Assembly: GCF_011047315.1 (NCBI RefSeq) | Contig: NZ_CP049259.1 | Location: forward strand, 558,001 to 622,000 | Direction: 5' to 3' | DNA from: Altererythrobacter sp. BO-6 | GTDB lineage: Bacteria; Pseudomonadota; Alphaproteobacteria; Sphingomonadales; Sphingomonadaceae | DNA length: 64,000 bases | Part shown: positions 44,841 through 54,090 of the stretch, piece by piece | Layout of the letters: every line of letters starts with the position of its first letter | Position numbering within the stretch: position 1 is the first letter of the stretch | The notes under the pieces: model-generated | What the model was told of the DNA's origin: nothing | Database searches by the model: none | What the model saw: only the letters and a program-made list of their open reading frames with translations | Program-made: the position numbers and the translations under genes

Positions 44841-45995
44841 TTAGGCGTGCTCCAGCAATTCCTTGGCATGCGCGCGGGCTTCCTGATCGACGCGCAAGAC
44901 GTCATCGAGGCTTTCCGGCGCTGCGGCGCTATAGCGGGTTAGTGTGCTTTCCACCACTGCGGCAATGCGCATGAACCCGATCTGACCAGCCAGGAAGGCC
45001 GCAACGGCGACTTCATTGGCCGCGTTGAGCGTGGCGGGTGCCCCACCCCCGGCTTCGATCGCCTCGCGCGCGAGCCGTGTGGCGGGAAAGCGCTGCTCGT
45101 CAGGCGCAAAGAAGGTCAGCTCGCCAATCGCCGCCAGATCAAGCGGTGCCATCGGCGTGTCCATCCGCTGCGGCCAGGCGAGGCACGAAGCGATTGGTAC
45201 GCGCATGTCCGAGGGGCCAAGCTGCGCCAGCGTGGACCGGTCGCGATACTCGACCATCGAATGGATCACGCTTTGCGGATGGACCACGATCTTGAGGCGA
45301 TCCAGCCCGACCGGGAACAGGTGGTGCGCCTCAATATATTCGAGGCCCTTGTTCATCATGGTGGCGCTGTCGACGCTGATCTTGGCGCCCATGTCCCAAT
45401 TGGGATGTGCCATTGCCTGTGCAGGTGTCGCCGCAGCGAGCTGCTCAGGCGTCCAGGTGCGCAACGGGCCGCCGCTGGCGGTCAGCGTGATCCGCGCGAC
45501 ATCCTCGATCCGGTTGCCCTGCAGGCACTGGAAGATCGCGTTATGTTCGCTGTCGACCGGCAGCAAGGTAGCACCGTGTTGCGCCACGGCGGCGGTCATC
45601 ACATCGCCCGCGGAAACCAGCGCTTCCTTGTTGGCCAGCGCCACCGTGCCGCCGCGCTCGATCGCCGCCATCACCGGTGCCAGCCCCGCACAGCCAACGA
45701 TCGCTGCCACGGTGATGTCGACCGGGCGGGCGGCGGCTTCGCACAGCGCCTGGCGCCCACCCGCCGCTTCGACGCCGCTACCTGCCAGCGCCTCGCGCAA
45801 CTCGGGCAGGCAGCCTTCGTCGCTGACCACGGCCATTTTCGCGCCGAATTCGCGCGCGAATGCCGCCAGCTGCTGCGCCGAGCAATTGGCGGTGAGCGCT
45901 TCGACCTGCCAGCGGTCACGATTGCGGCGGATCAGGTCGAGCGTCTGTTCGCCCACCGATCCGGTTGCACCAAGGATCGAAATCAAACGGGTCAT
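44841..45995 (-). CDS. dxr: 1-deoxy-D-xylulose 5-phosphate reductoisomerase
   Basis: A 384-residue NADPH enzyme of the MEP isoprenoid pathway. The N-terminus ISILGATGSVGEQTLDLI binds NADPH; NKEALVSAG and LLPVDSEHNAIFQCL and SGGPLRTW hold the metal and substrate loops. The ATG at 45995 overlaps the proper cdsA stop (ATGA); as sequenced the frame is open into cdsA because of a single-base error there. It provides precursor for undecaprenyl diphosphate made by UppS two genes upstream. Confidence 0.94.
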   Translation of the reverse strand: MTRLISILGATGSVGEQTLDLIRRNRDRWQVEALTANCSAQQLAAFAREFGAKMAVVSDEGCLPELREALAGSGVEAAGGRQALCEAAARPVDITVAAIVGCAGLAPVMAAIERGGTVALANKEALVSAGDVMTAAVAQHGATLLPVDSEHNAIFQCLQGNRIEDVARITLTASGGPLRTWTPEQLAAATPAQAMAHPNWDMGAKISVDSATMMNKGLEYIEAHHLFPVGLDRLKIVVHPQSVIHSMVEYRDRSTLAQLGPSDMRVPIASCLAWPQRMDTPMAPLDLAAIGELTFFAPDEQRFPATRLAREAIEAGGGAPATLNAANEVAVAAFLAGQIGFMRIAAVVESTLTRYSAAAPESLDDVLRVDQEARAHAKELLEHA

Positions 45996-46673
45996 GCCGG
46001 ATGCAGGCCCCACAGGAAATACGACCACGATCGCCACCGGCAGCAGGCCGTCAACCCGGTCAAACACGCCGCCATGGCCGGGGATCAGCTTCGAACTGTC
46101 CTTCACACCCGCCTTGCGCTTCAGCCAGCTTTCGAAAAAGTCGCCCGCTTGCGCCACCACCGCCAGTGCCGCACCGATCGCAAAGGCGATGAACAGCATC
46201 GGACGGAAGACCAGTTCGCCCGTATTCCAGGCAAATGTCCCTGCGGATACCAGGCCCGCAGCGAGCATACCGCCCCCGAGACCCGCCCAGGTCTTCGAGG
46301 GGCTGATCTTCGGCGCAATCTTGGGACCGCCGATTGCCCGCCCCGAAAAATAGGCTCCAACATCGGTGGCAACGACTACGGCGACTACGCCCAGAACAAC
46401 CGCCTCCGGCAAGGTAACAAGCGAATAGGCAGCAGTAGCGACGTATATGCCGCCAAGCAGCAGCGCGACCAGCCGGGCCGCCCTGCCTGCGAAGGCCTGT
46501 GTCGCCAGCCGCCCGAACTCGGAAACGCACAAGACGGCAACCAGCAGCGCGAAAGCATCGAACACCACGCCCCCCAGCCACAGCGCCGTTCCCGCGACTG
46601 CCAGCATCACCACGGCCGATGCGAAACGCACCGGCAGGTCGGATGTCTTCGTAACCTTCTCAACGTCCGCCAA
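45992..46673 (-). CDS. cdsA: phosphatidate cytidylyltransferase, frame broken near its end
   Basis: About 226 residues. Several helices are followed by the CDS signature region VATDVGAYFSGRAIGGPKIAPKISPSKTWAG and KDSSKLIPGHGGVFDRVDGLL. It makes CDP-diacylglycerol for PgsA and PssA. The expected end L-W-G-L-H-P-A-stop is present in another frame; deleting one base of the run at 46017-46019 gives VVVFLWGLHPA and a TGA at 45992. Start: TTG 46673 with GGGAGCGG upstream, overlapping the uppS end by 14 bases; no ATG fits before the first helix. Confidence 0.85.
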
Positions 46674-47355
46674 AGCGCCGCTCCCTTCGCGCGAAATCGT
46701 CCAGCGCCTGCTGCAGCATCGCGGGCGTGAAATCGGGCCACAACGTATCGACGAACAGCATTTCGGCATAGGCCGATTGCCACAGCAGGAAATTCGACAG
46801 GCGGATTTCGCCGCTCGTGCGGATCAGCAGGTCAAGCGGCGGCAAGTCTGCCGTGTCGAGATGCTTTTGCAGCGCTTCTACGGTTATCTCGCCTTCATTC
46901 GCCGCTTTTCGGGCGGCCCGCACAATCTCCTGCTGCGAACCGTAATTGAGCGCCACCGCCACGGTGTGTGTGCCCTCGCGTGTCTTTGCCAGCGCATCTT
47001 CCAGCATTTCCACGATATCGGGTGCAAGTGATTGCCAATCGCCGATAATCTTCAGCTTCACATTGTTTGCAATGAATTCCGGCAGGTCCGATTTGATGAA
47101 CTTGCGCATCAGGTTCATCAGGTCATCGACCTCGTCTTCCGAGCGCTTCCAGTTCTCGCTGCTGAAGGCGTAAAGCGTCAAGCATTCGAGCCCGGAGCCA
47201 TTGAGGCTGCGCACTAGCTTGCGCACAGCCTCGACCCCGCGCTGGTGCCCGACCGAGCGCGGCAAGCCGCGCTTCTTGGCCCAGCGGCCATTGCCATCCA
47301 TGATGATGGCAACGTGGTGTGCGCGCCCTGCCGTGTCTGAGGGCTGCTCGCCCAT
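46660..47355 (-). CDS. uppS: undecaprenyl diphosphate synthase
   Basis: About 231 residues. IIMDGNGRWAKKRGLPRSVGH carries the catalytic aspartate; TLYAFSSENWKRS and LLIRTSGEIRLSNFLLWQSAYAE are the other conserved blocks. It builds the C55 lipid carrier for peptidoglycan and polysaccharides from isoprene units. ATG 47355 with GGAGGGG upstream. Confidence 0.96.
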   Translation of the reverse strand: MGEQPSDTAGRAHHVAIIMDGNGRWAKKRGLPRSVGHQRGVEAVRKLVRSLNGSGLECLTLYAFSSENWKRSEDEVDDLMNLMRKFIKSDLPEFIANNVKLKIIGDWQSLAPDIVEMLEDALAKTREGTHTVAVALNYGSQQEIVRAARKAANEGEITVEALQKHLDTADLPPLDLLIRTSGEIRLSNFLLWQSAYAEMLFVDTLWPDFTPAMLQQALDDFARRERRFGGR

Positions 47356-47380
47356 CAATCCCCTCCGGCTATCCCGCCCG

Positions 47381-47938
47381 TCACTGCGACAGGATTTCCT
47401 GGACCTTCTTCGCTACCGCTTCATCGGTTTCCGCGACATATTTGTCGGTCAGCTTCTGGACTTCGTCTTCGCTGCGCTTGCGCTCGTCTTCGGAGATATC
47501 CTTCTTCTTCTCGTCGGTCTTGAGCGCCTCATTGGCATCGCGGCGGACATTGCGGATCGCGATCTTGCCCTTCTCGCCATATTCGCCGGCAAGCTTCGCC
47601 AGTTCCTTGCGCCGCTCTTCGGTCAGATCGGGCAGTGGCAGGCGTATGGTCTGGCCATCGATCATCGGATTCAGGCCGAGGTTGGCCTTGGCGATGCCTT
47701 TTTCTACCGCGATGAGGTTGCCCTTGTCCCACACCTGCACGCTCAGCATGCGCGGCTCAGGCGCGGAGACGGTTGCCACCTGGCTCAGCGGCATCATCGC
47801 ACCATAGACCTCGCACACCACCGGATCGAGCAGGCTGGTATTGGCGCGGCCGGTGCGCAGCCCCCCCAGATCGCTCTTAAGCGATTCCACGGCACCTTTC
47901 ATTCGGCGTTCGACGTCTGCCTTGTCATATTGTGGCAT
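47381..47938 (-). CDS. frr: ribosome recycling factor
   Basis: A 185-residue protein with the two-domain L shape of RRF; opening [29 protein letters not shown] and closing [20 protein letters not shown] are diagnostic. Splits terminated ribosomes together with EF-G. Position pyrH-frr-uppS as expected. Confidence 0.97.
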   Translation of the reverse strand: MPQYDKADVERRMKGAVESLKSDLGGLRTGRANTSLLDPVVCEVYGAMMPLSQVATVSAPEPRMLSVQVWDKGNLIAVEKGIAKANLGLNPMIDGQTIRLPLPDLTEERRKELAKLAGEYGEKGKIAIRNVRRDANEALKTDEKKKDISEDERKRSEDEVQKLTDKYVAETDEAVAKKVQEILSQ

Positions 47939-47966
47939 GGCTTAGGCTTCCTCTTGTCTTTAGCTT

Positions 47967-48686
47967 TCAGTTGTCTTGCACGATGGTCTGGACGCCCTCG
48001 CCCGCGAGTACCCGGGCAAGGTTGCCTTTCTCGCGGATCGAGAAGACCACGATGGGAATCTCGTTGTCGCGGCAAAGCGCCACGGCAGAGGCGTCCATAA
48101 CCTTGAGATTATCTGCCAGAACCTTGTCATAAGTTACTGTGTCAAAACGTTTTGCATCCGGGTTGCGCTTGGGATCGCTATCATAGACCCCATCCACGCT
48201 GGTGCCCTTGAGCAAGGCGTCACATTTCATTTCCGCGGCACGCAGCGCCGCGCCGCTATCGGTGGTGAAATAGGGGCTGCCGACACCTGCCGCGAAAATC
48301 ACCACACGGCCCTTTTCTAGGTGCCGCTCGGCCCGCCGGCGGATCACCGGTTCGCACACCTGGTCCATCTGGATGGCGCTCTGCACGCGCGTGTGGACCC
48401 CCAGTTGCTCCAGCGCGTTCTGCATCGCCAGCGCGTTCATTACGGTCGCGAGCATGCCCATATAGTCAGCCTGCGCGCGGTCCATCCCCTGGGCAGCACC
48501 CGCCATCCCGCGGAAGATATTGCCGCCACCGATCACCAGGCAGATTTCAAGGCCGGTATCCTTGGCCGCTTTCACTTCCTTGGCGAGCTCGGCAACGAAC
48601 GCCGGGTCGATCCCGAACTGCTGGTCCCCCATCAGCACCTCGCCCGAAAGCTTGAGGAGGATGCGTTTGTAAGGGTGAGCGGACAT
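47967..48686 (-). CDS. pyrH: UMP kinase
   Basis: A 239-residue hexameric kinase, UMP + ATP to [24 protein letters not shown] and ARAD-like loop [20 protein letters not shown] are present, as is the end [20 protein letters not shown]. Followed by frr after 28 bases. Three unrelated genes separate it from tsf. Confidence 0.97.
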   Translation of the reverse strand: MSAHPYKRILLKLSGEVLMGDQQFGIDPAFVAELAKEVKAAKDTGLEICLVIGGGNIFRGMAGAAQGMDRAQADYMGMLATVMNALAMQNALEQLGVHTRVQSAIQMDQVCEPVIRRRAERHLEKGRVVIFAAGVGSPYFTTDSGAALRAAEMKCDALLKGTSVDGVYDSDPKRNPDAKRFDTVTYDKVLADNLKVMDASAVALCRDNEIPIVVFSIREKGNLARVLAGEGVQTIVQDN

Positions 48687-48780
48687 TGGCGGTCAGAATC
48701 CTTGCGGGTTGCGAACTGGGCTGAGTCCTTAGCCACCAAGTCCGCTGCGCGCAAAGGGAAAGGCCGCTATTCCCGCACGC

Positions 48781-49698
48781 CTATTGCGCCCGAAGCGTGT
48801 GCAGCAGGCCCTTGGTAAAGCCGCGCGGCGCGACCGACATATGGTCTTCATCCGGCAACACGTCCGATTGCAGCTGCAGCGCCGGGTAACCCCTCTCGCG
48901 GAGCATTTCGGCAAAGACGCGGTTGTCTGCCACCATGTCCACTTCCTGCATGTAACGCCGGTCGCCGATCCGCTGCGCCTCATATTCGCCCACGTACATG
49001 TACACATCCGCATCGATCGAAGGCAGCCGGTCGAGCAGGCCTGGAGCTTGTCTCAAGAGGTATTTCTTGTCGTACCAGAAAGACGGGCTGCCCAGCACAT
49101 AACCGCTGAACATTTCGGGGGCGGTCATTAGGATCTGCGCGCCCAGCAGGCCGCCATAGGAATGGCCGACATAAACCCTGCGGTCTGGTGCAGCCCGGAA
49201 TCGGCCCTCGACAAACGGGATGACCGTATCGCGCAGATAATCGCGATAACGCAAAGATTCGCCATGGCGAGCGTCCTTCGGCGCGTCCGAGGCGCCGTTG
49301 GGGGTTGGCGTGTAATCGCGGCGGCGGCTGGCCATCGAATCCTGACCTTTTTCGTAAGACAGGCCAATGAGGATGAACTCCTCGACCCGCGGCCCTGCCC
49401 CATTCATTCGGCGCCCGATCAGGCGCAACATGGGGAAGCCATAGTCGGCATCTGTGACATAGACGGCTGGGTAGGTCCGCGCCGCACTTTCACCATAGCT
49501 AGGCGGCAGGCTGACAAAGACCTGATAGGTCAGGCCACTGGCAGGATCGGATAGGTCAAACACCTGCGTTCCGAGGAGTTCGTAAGGCGCGCCTTCGCCG
49601 CGCTGCGCTGGGACCTGTGCCGATCCTTGAAAGGCCAGCGCGCCGCACAACGCAACCATTCCCAACATTAACGCCGCGCCCGCTTGCCACTTGCTCAT
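48781..49698 (-). CDS. exported alpha/beta hydrolase of the esterase D/IroE type
   Basis: A 305-residue enzyme with a signal peptide (residues 1-27). Nucleophile elbow VGHSYGG (S180), acid region VGEYEAQR and a histidine near DEDHMSVAP complete a likely triad. The family includes IroE/Fes-type siderophore esterases and feruloyl esterases; no iron or carbohydrate genes are near, so the substrate is open. It interrupts the otherwise conserved tsf-pyrH order. Confidence 0.82.
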   Translation of the reverse strand: MSKWQAGAALMLGMVALCGALAFQGSAQVPAQRGEGAPYELLGTQVFDLSDPASGLTYQVFVSLPPSYGESAARTYPAVYVTDADYGFPMLRLIGRRMNGAGPRVEEFILIGLSYEKGQDSMASRRRDYTPTPNGASDAPKDARHGESLRYRDYLRDTVIPFVEGRFRAAPDRRVYVGHSYGGLLGAQILMTAPEMFSGYVLGSPSFWYDKKYLLRQAPGLLDRLPSIDADVYMYVGEYEAQRIGDRRYMQEVDMVADNRVFAEMLRERGYPALQLQSDVLPDEDHMSVAPRGFTKGLLHTLRAQ

Positions 49699-49832
49699 TG
49701 AAAATCCGGCGATCCGAGTTGTTTATGGAGCGGCATTATTGCCAGCTCCGAGAACCGCAATGGCGATGATACACTGCTACGCGCGAAACGTGCCGAAATG
49801 CCGACCAACAGTTACGCCGACCCGCGGCCGCT

Positions 49833-50285
49833 TCAGGCCAATAACCACGTAGCCGCGGTGGCATTGGCGGCTGCCAATGCAAAATCGATCACGAAAATGC
49901 GCAGCATAACTCCGTCAAAGACATTCCAGGCGCCTCCACCCCGGCGATTTTGCAAAGCAATCGGGATGTTGCCGACAAATTGCGAACCATGCGCCAAGGC
50001 ATTAAACGCAAGCAGCACAGCCCATTGGCTATCGCGGTCGAAACTCCCGAAGTTGAGGACCAGCAGGATGTTCAATACGGACAGGGCGAAGTTGAAACCG
50101 CCCAGGAAGCGACCGCTTTCGACCAGCGCGTCAAAGGCGCCGTTATCGCGGTGGTCCCGATTAGCGACCAATACTTTGGCAAAGATTTCCCTGCGCAGAT
50201 AGAAGGCATGAAAACCCATGCCGAACCAGATGGCATTCAACACAAGCACGAATTCAAGCACGGCGCTGGCTCCTTCCGTCAGCAC
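49833..50285 (-). CDS. hypothetical integral membrane protein
   Basis: A 150-residue protein with about four helices (AVLEFVLVLNAIWFGMGFHAFYL; RFLGGFNFALSVLNILLVL; WAVLLAFNALAHGSQFVGN; IFVIDFALAAANATAATWLL). The layout resembles small DUF4345/DoxX-like membrane proteins but no family can be assigned. It lies between the esterase and the MarR gene; a role regulated by the MarR protein is possible. Confidence 0.65.
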   Translation of the reverse strand: MLTEGASAVLEFVLVLNAIWFGMGFHAFYLRREIFAKVLVANRDHRDNGAFDALVESGRFLGGFNFALSVLNILLVLNFGSFDRDSQWAVLLAFNALAHGSQFVGNIPIALQNRRGGGAWNVFDGVMLRIFVIDFALAAANATAATWLLA

Positions 50286-50409
50286 CGCATTGGCACTGCT
50301 TAACGCGAGCTAGATCGCGGCCAATCAACTTAGTCAATACTTGAACTAAATTTCTCCGTGTCGAGTACCTTCATCTGCGTTGGCCGACACAACGGCAACC
50401 CGCGACCGC

Positions 50410-50877
50410 CTAGCGCTTGGTCTCGATACTCGAAGCAATATCGCGAACCTGGCGCAGGAACCTGGCAATCACTTGCTGCTCCTGCTCCGAAAATGGCGCC
50501 AGGATCCTCTGGTTGATTTCACGCGGGCCTTCCTTGGTGCGTGCCACCAACTGACGCCCTTCTTCAGTGAGGCTCAATATCGAAACCCGGCCATCGCTAG
50601 AGCTTGCACCACGAACCACCATCCCGAGCTCTTCAAGTGTGTTTACCAGTCCCGTCAGCCGGGACTTGCTGTGACCGGTGCGGCGCGCCACCTCCGAACT
50701 CGGCAGATCGTCCTCAAACGACAAGACGAACATGATCACCTGATGGGCGGTGGTGATACCTTCCGTGCGTCTCAGGACTCGATCAAGCGACTGGAACAGC
50801 TTGGAATGGCTCAGATGAAGTTCGTGAAGTACCCGCAGCATCGGTGCCGTTAGTCGTAACCCAAGGTCGCTAATCAT
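50410..50877 (-). CDS. MarR-family transcriptional regulator
   Basis: A 155-residue winged-helix repressor. LPSSEVARRTGHSKSRLTGL is the recognition helix-turn-helix, GRVSILSLTEEGRQLV the wing and following helix, and the flanking helices form the dimer. ATG 50877 (MISDLGLRL) is preferred because upstream codons overlap the tsf terminator. Possible target: the adjacent membrane protein gene (49833-50285); the short gap between them (50286-50409) would hold the operator. Confidence 0.85.
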   Translation of the reverse strand: MISDLGLRLTAPMLRVLHELHLSHSKLFQSLDRVLRRTEGITTAHQVIMFVLSFEDDLPSSEVARRTGHSKSRLTGLVNTLEELGMVVRGASSSDGRVSILSLTEEGRQLVARTKEGPREINQRILAPFSEQEQQVIARFLRQVRDIASSIETKR

Positions 50878-50910
50878 CAAACCGGATTCGGCCGCCCGCA
50901 AAAGAAAAGG

Positions 50911-50936
50911 CCACCGGATCTGCACCCGGTGGCCCC
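50911..50936 (-). terminator. rho-independent terminator of rpsB-tsf
   Basis: GGCCACCGG and CCGGTGGCC form a nine-pair stem around TGCAGAT; in mRNA sense it is followed by TTTTCTTTT. It begins 24 bases after the tsf stop. Confidence 0.9.
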
Positions 50937-50959
50937 ATTCTTTGCAGGTTAAAGGCCGC

Positions 50960-51886
50960 TTAGCCGGCGACAGCAGCAGCCACTTCCGCAGCAAAGTCGC
51001 TGACTTCCTTTTCGATACCTTCGCCGAGCTGGAAGCGGACGTAGTCCTTCAGGACGATTTCGGCGCCGGCATCCTTGCCAGCCTTGGCAACGGCGTCAGC
51101 GACGGTGAGCTTGTTGTCCATCACGAAGGCCTGGCTCAGCAGCGCGTTTTCCTTGGCGAATTTCTTCACCGCGCCATCGACCATCTTTTCCTGCACTTCA
51201 GCCGGCTTGCCGCTCTCGGCAGCCTTTTCGGCAGCGATCTTGCGCTCACGCTCGATCACTTCGGGGTCGAGACCGTCGGCATCAAGCGCCTGCGGGAACA
51301 TCGAAGCGATGTGCATTGCCAGCTGCTTGCCGAGCGGCTCGAGCACGTCAGCAGCGGCGGCGCTTTCGAGCGCTACCAGCACGCCGATCTTGCCCAGGCC
51401 CTCTGCTGCAGCGTTGTGTACATAAGGCACGATCACGCCTTGCGACACAGCCACGCTCTTCATGCGGCGAACCTGCTGGTTCTCGCCGATGGTTGCGACG
51501 TTGTCGGTCAGCTTGTCGGACACGGTGCCGCCGTCGGGATAGGCAGAAGCCTTGAGAGCGTCGACGTCATCTGCGCCAAGTCCAAGCGCAACCGCAGTGG
51601 TCTTGCGCACGAAATCCTGGAACTTGTCGTTCTTGGCGACGAAGTCCGTTTCCGAATTGACTTCAACCGCAACGCCCTTGGTCCCAGCGACAGCAACGCC
51701 GACCAGGCCTTCAGCGGCCGTGCGGCTCGACTTCTTCTGCGCGGTAGCGAGGCCTTTGGCGCGTAACGCGTCAACCGCAGCTTCGATATCGCCGTTTGCT
51801 TCTTCAAGCGCCTTTTTGGCGTCCATCATGCCCGCGCCGGTCTTTTCGCGCAGGGCCTTCACATCAGCAGCAGTGAATGCAGCCAT
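50960..51886 (-). CDS. tsf: elongation factor Ts
   Basis: A 308-residue guanine exchange factor for EF-Tu. N-terminal [24 protein letters not shown] and the core [11 protein letters not shown] motif are diagnostic. The ATG at 51886 has GGAAACCACC upstream; the open frame beyond it is a shadow. It forms an operon with rpsB, 97 bases upstream. Confidence 0.97.
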   Translation of the reverse strand: MAAFTAADVKALREKTGAGMMDAKKALEEANGDIEAAVDALRAKGLATAQKKSSRTAAEGLVGVAVAGTKGVAVEVNSETDFVAKNDKFQDFVRKTTAVALGLGADDVDALKASAYPDGGTVSDKLTDNVATIGENQQVRRMKSVAVSQGVIVPYVHNAAAEGLGKIGVLVALESAAAADVLEPLGKQLAMHIASMFPQALDADGLDPEVIERERKIAAEKAAESGKPAEVQEKMVDGAVKKFAKENALLSQAFVMDNKLTVADAVAKAGKDAGAEIVLKDYVRFQLGEGIEKEVSDFAAEVAAAVAG

Positions 51887-51983
51887 GGTGGTTTCCTTTT
51901 CAAATATATCTGTGAGCGCCGGGTACCCTGATTTCAGGATCGCCCGGCGCACTAGGGGGTAATGGTGACGAGTGCGTGACGCC

Positions 51984-52733
51984 TCAGGCGTCGACTTCGG
52001 CCGGCGGCTGTTCCATCGCGCCGATATCGGCACCGCTGTCAGCCACGGCACCGCCGCGGCCGGCAATTGCGGCAGCCGCGATGGCGTCGCAATAGAGGCG
52101 CACTGCACGTGCGGCATCGTCATTGCCCGGGATCGGGAATGCAATGCCTGACGGATCGACATTGGTGTCGAGCACGGCAATCACCGGAATGCCGAGCACA
52201 GCGGCTTCCTTGATCGCCAGGTCTTCCTTGTTGGCGTCGATCACGAACATCACGTCGGGAATGCCGCCCATGTCGCGAATGCCGCCGAGCGACATTTCAA
52301 GCTTCTCACGCTCACGGGTGAGGTTGAGCACTTCCTTCTTGGTCAAACCGCTGGTGTCGCCCGACAGCTGCTCTTCCAACGTCTTGAGGCGCTTGATCGA
52401 CTGCGAGATCGTCTTCCAGTTGGTGAGCATGCCGCCCAGCCAGCGGTGGTTGACGAAGTGCTGGCCCGACTGGCGGGCAGCCTGCGCGATCGGCTCCTGC
52501 GCCTGGCGCTTAGTGCCGACGAACAGCACCTTGCCGCCTGCACGCACGGTCGATTCGACGAAGTCGAGTGCGCGCGCGAACAGCGGAACGGTCTGCGACA
52601 GGTCGATGATGTGAACACCGTTACGGGCGCCGAAGATATACGGCTTCATCCGCGGGTTCCAGCGGTGGGTCTGGTGGCCGAAGTGTGCGCCGGCCTCGAT
52701 CAATTGCTGCATGGTGACGGTAGAAGCCGCCAT
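51984..52733 (-). CDS. rpsB: 30S ribosomal protein S2
   Basis: A 249-residue protein: [22 protein letters not shown] and [25 protein letters not shown] are the S2 signatures. C-terminal tail acidic and short. First gene of rpsB-tsf, so the 227 bases between it and the SOS box should contain its promoter and leader. Confidence 0.98.
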   Translation of the reverse strand: MAASTVTMQQLIEAGAHFGHQTHRWNPRMKPYIFGARNGVHIIDLSQTVPLFARALDFVESTVRAGGKVLFVGTKRQAQEPIAQAARQSGQHFVNHRWLGGMLTNWKTISQSIKRLKTLEEQLSGDTSGLTKKEVLNLTREREKLEMSLGGIRDMGGIPDVMFVIDANKEDLAIKEAAVLGIPVIAVLDTNVDPSGIAFPIPGNDDAARAVRLYCDAIAAAAIAGRGGAVADSGADIGAMEQPPAEVDA

Positions 52734-52949
52734 AATTCAATTCCTTTCCGGTTATGCCTCTGGAGAGCTGGAACCTTGCTGCGGTATCGCCCGCGTCAGG
52801 CACCGGTATGTGCGCTCACCATGTGGATTTGCCCGCCATCGGAAACCCGCCATGGCTTTCCTGATTGCGAACGCCGCGCGCCCTAGCTGCCGAAACGGAA
52901 AAAATCCAGCCTGATTCGTCAAAATTTGCTGACGCGGTCATTTTCACGC
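52734..52949. other. rpsB leader/promoter side of the divergent intergenic region
   Basis: No credible gene lies between the rpsB start and the divergent SOS-type promoter. The rpsB-proximal part should carry the S2 mRNA leader and its promoter, but I could not identify clear hexamers or a named regulatory RNA fold. Confidence 0.4.
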
Positions 52950-52978
52950 TTGACGAACAGAACAAATTAAGAACATAT
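52950..52978 (+). promoter_or_regulatory. SOS (LexA) box within a promoter
   Basis: GAAC-AAATTAA-GAAC at 52960-52974 is an exact match to the alphaproteobacterial LexA box GAAC-N7-GAAC (equivalently GTTC-N7-GTTC). It lies between a TTGACG -35 (52950-52955) and a possible -10 ACATAT (52973-52978), so LexA binding would block polymerase. Additional GAAC units at 52955-52958 and 52985-52988 flank it. The downstream gene begins 87 bases after the box. Confidence 0.75.
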
Positions 52979-53060
52979 GCATGGGAACAAACGCGGTACA
53001 AGGGTGCTATCAACCGCCCCGCCCCCAGTCAAGCGGGCACACCGCCAAGGAGAACGGAAC

Positions 53061-53285
53061 ATGCTGAGCCTTGCACTGATCGCCCTTTTCGCCACGGCGG
53101 CAATCGTGTCACTGGTCGTGCTCGCGGATTGCGCGCTCAAGCTACGGCATGCCTGGGGTGCGGTGAAGCACGAACTCGCCCGTGAATGGTCTGCCCCTGT
53201 CAGCGAAGGTGCGGTGGTAATGCTCCGCCCTACCCGTCAGCCGGAGCGGGCAGTGCCGGTTACGCCGCTTGCCGTTGCCGCTTGA
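53061..53285 (+). CDS. small single-pass membrane protein under a LexA box
   Basis: A 74-residue protein: one membrane helix at residues 2-24 (LALIALFATAAIVSLVVLAD), then a basic, helical segment (LKLRHAWGAVKHELAREW) and a proline-rich tail. GGAGAACGGAAC precedes ATG 53061. The promoter contains a perfect alphaproteobacterial SOS box, so damage induction is expected. Size, topology and regulation are like the Caulobacter division inhibitors SidA and DidA, but there is no visible sequence match to claim homology. Its last 26 bases overlap the convergent pssA end. Confidence 0.75.
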   Translation: MLSLALIALFATAAIVSLVVLADCALKLRHAWGAVKHELAREWSAPVSEGAVVMLRPTRQPERAVPVTPLAVAA

Positions 53286-54090
53286 TGCGGCCGTATTTGA
53301 TCAGGGCCCAGGGCATCAGCGCCAGGTAGATCGCGCAGATCGCCGCAAGCGTCCACCAGGGCTCTTGCAGTAACGCACCGAAAGCGAGCGCGAACACGGC
53401 GATCACTTCCAGCCTGATGCTGCGACGCGGACGGATCGACTTCCAGCTGAAGGTCGCGATATTGGAAATCATCAGCACGCCGACCGCCGCCAGCCAGATC
53501 GACACGAACACCGGATTGCGGAACTCGGCCATGTCGGTCGCCATCCACAGATAGAACGGCAGGAAAGCCAGCCCGGCCCCTACCGGGGCTGGAACGCCGG
53601 TCAGGAACCCGGCCGATTTGTGCGGCTGGTCATCGGTATCGATCTGGGCATTGAATCGTGCCAGCCGCAAAGCTGCACAGATTGCGAAAGCCAGCGATGC
53701 GAACCAGCCCAGCCGCGGCAGGTCCTGGATCGACCAAAGATACAGGATCAACGCCGGCGCCACGCCAAAGCTGAGCGAATCCGCCAGACTGTCGAGCTCG
53801 GCCCCAAAGCGCGATTGCGCCTTGAGAAGCCGCGCAATCCGCCCGTCAATCCCGTCAAGGAAACCGGCGAGGATAATCGCATAGACCGCCAGATGCCATT
53901 CACCCGCGATCGCGAAGCGAATCCCGGTCAGGCCCGCAGCCAATGCAGCGGCAGTGATGGCATTGGGCAAAAGCGCGCGTAGCGTCAGGCTGCGCCCGGG
54001 CCTGCCAACGGCAATCTCGTCCTCCGCGGCGCGTGGCCCGACCCGCGGCGCTCCTTCAACCGCGCCGTCGTCGCGCGGCTCGCCGTTCAC
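53260..54090 (-). CDS. pssA: CDP-diacylglycerol-serine O-phosphatidyltransferase
   Basis: A 276-residue membrane enzyme making phosphatidylserine. The CDP-alcohol phosphatidyltransferase signature reads [27 protein letters not shown] 35-residue acidic, probably disordered N-terminus precedes the first helix. Overlaps psd by four bases (ATGA), so the two successive steps to phosphatidylethanolamine are coupled. Confidence 0.93.
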   Translation of the reverse strand: MNGEPRDDGAVEGAPRVGPRAAEDEIAVGRPGRSLTLRALLPNAITAAALAAGLTGIRFAIAGEWHLAVYAIILAGFLDGIDGRIARLLKAQSRFGAELDSLADSLSFGVAPALILYLWSIQDLPRLGWFASLAFAICAALRLARFNAQIDTDDQPHKSAGFLTGVPAPVGAGLAFLPFYLWMATDMAEFRNPVFVSIWLAAVGVLMISNIATFSWKSIRPRRSIRLEVIAVFALAFGALLQEPWWTLAAICAIYLALMPWALIKYGRIKRQRQAA

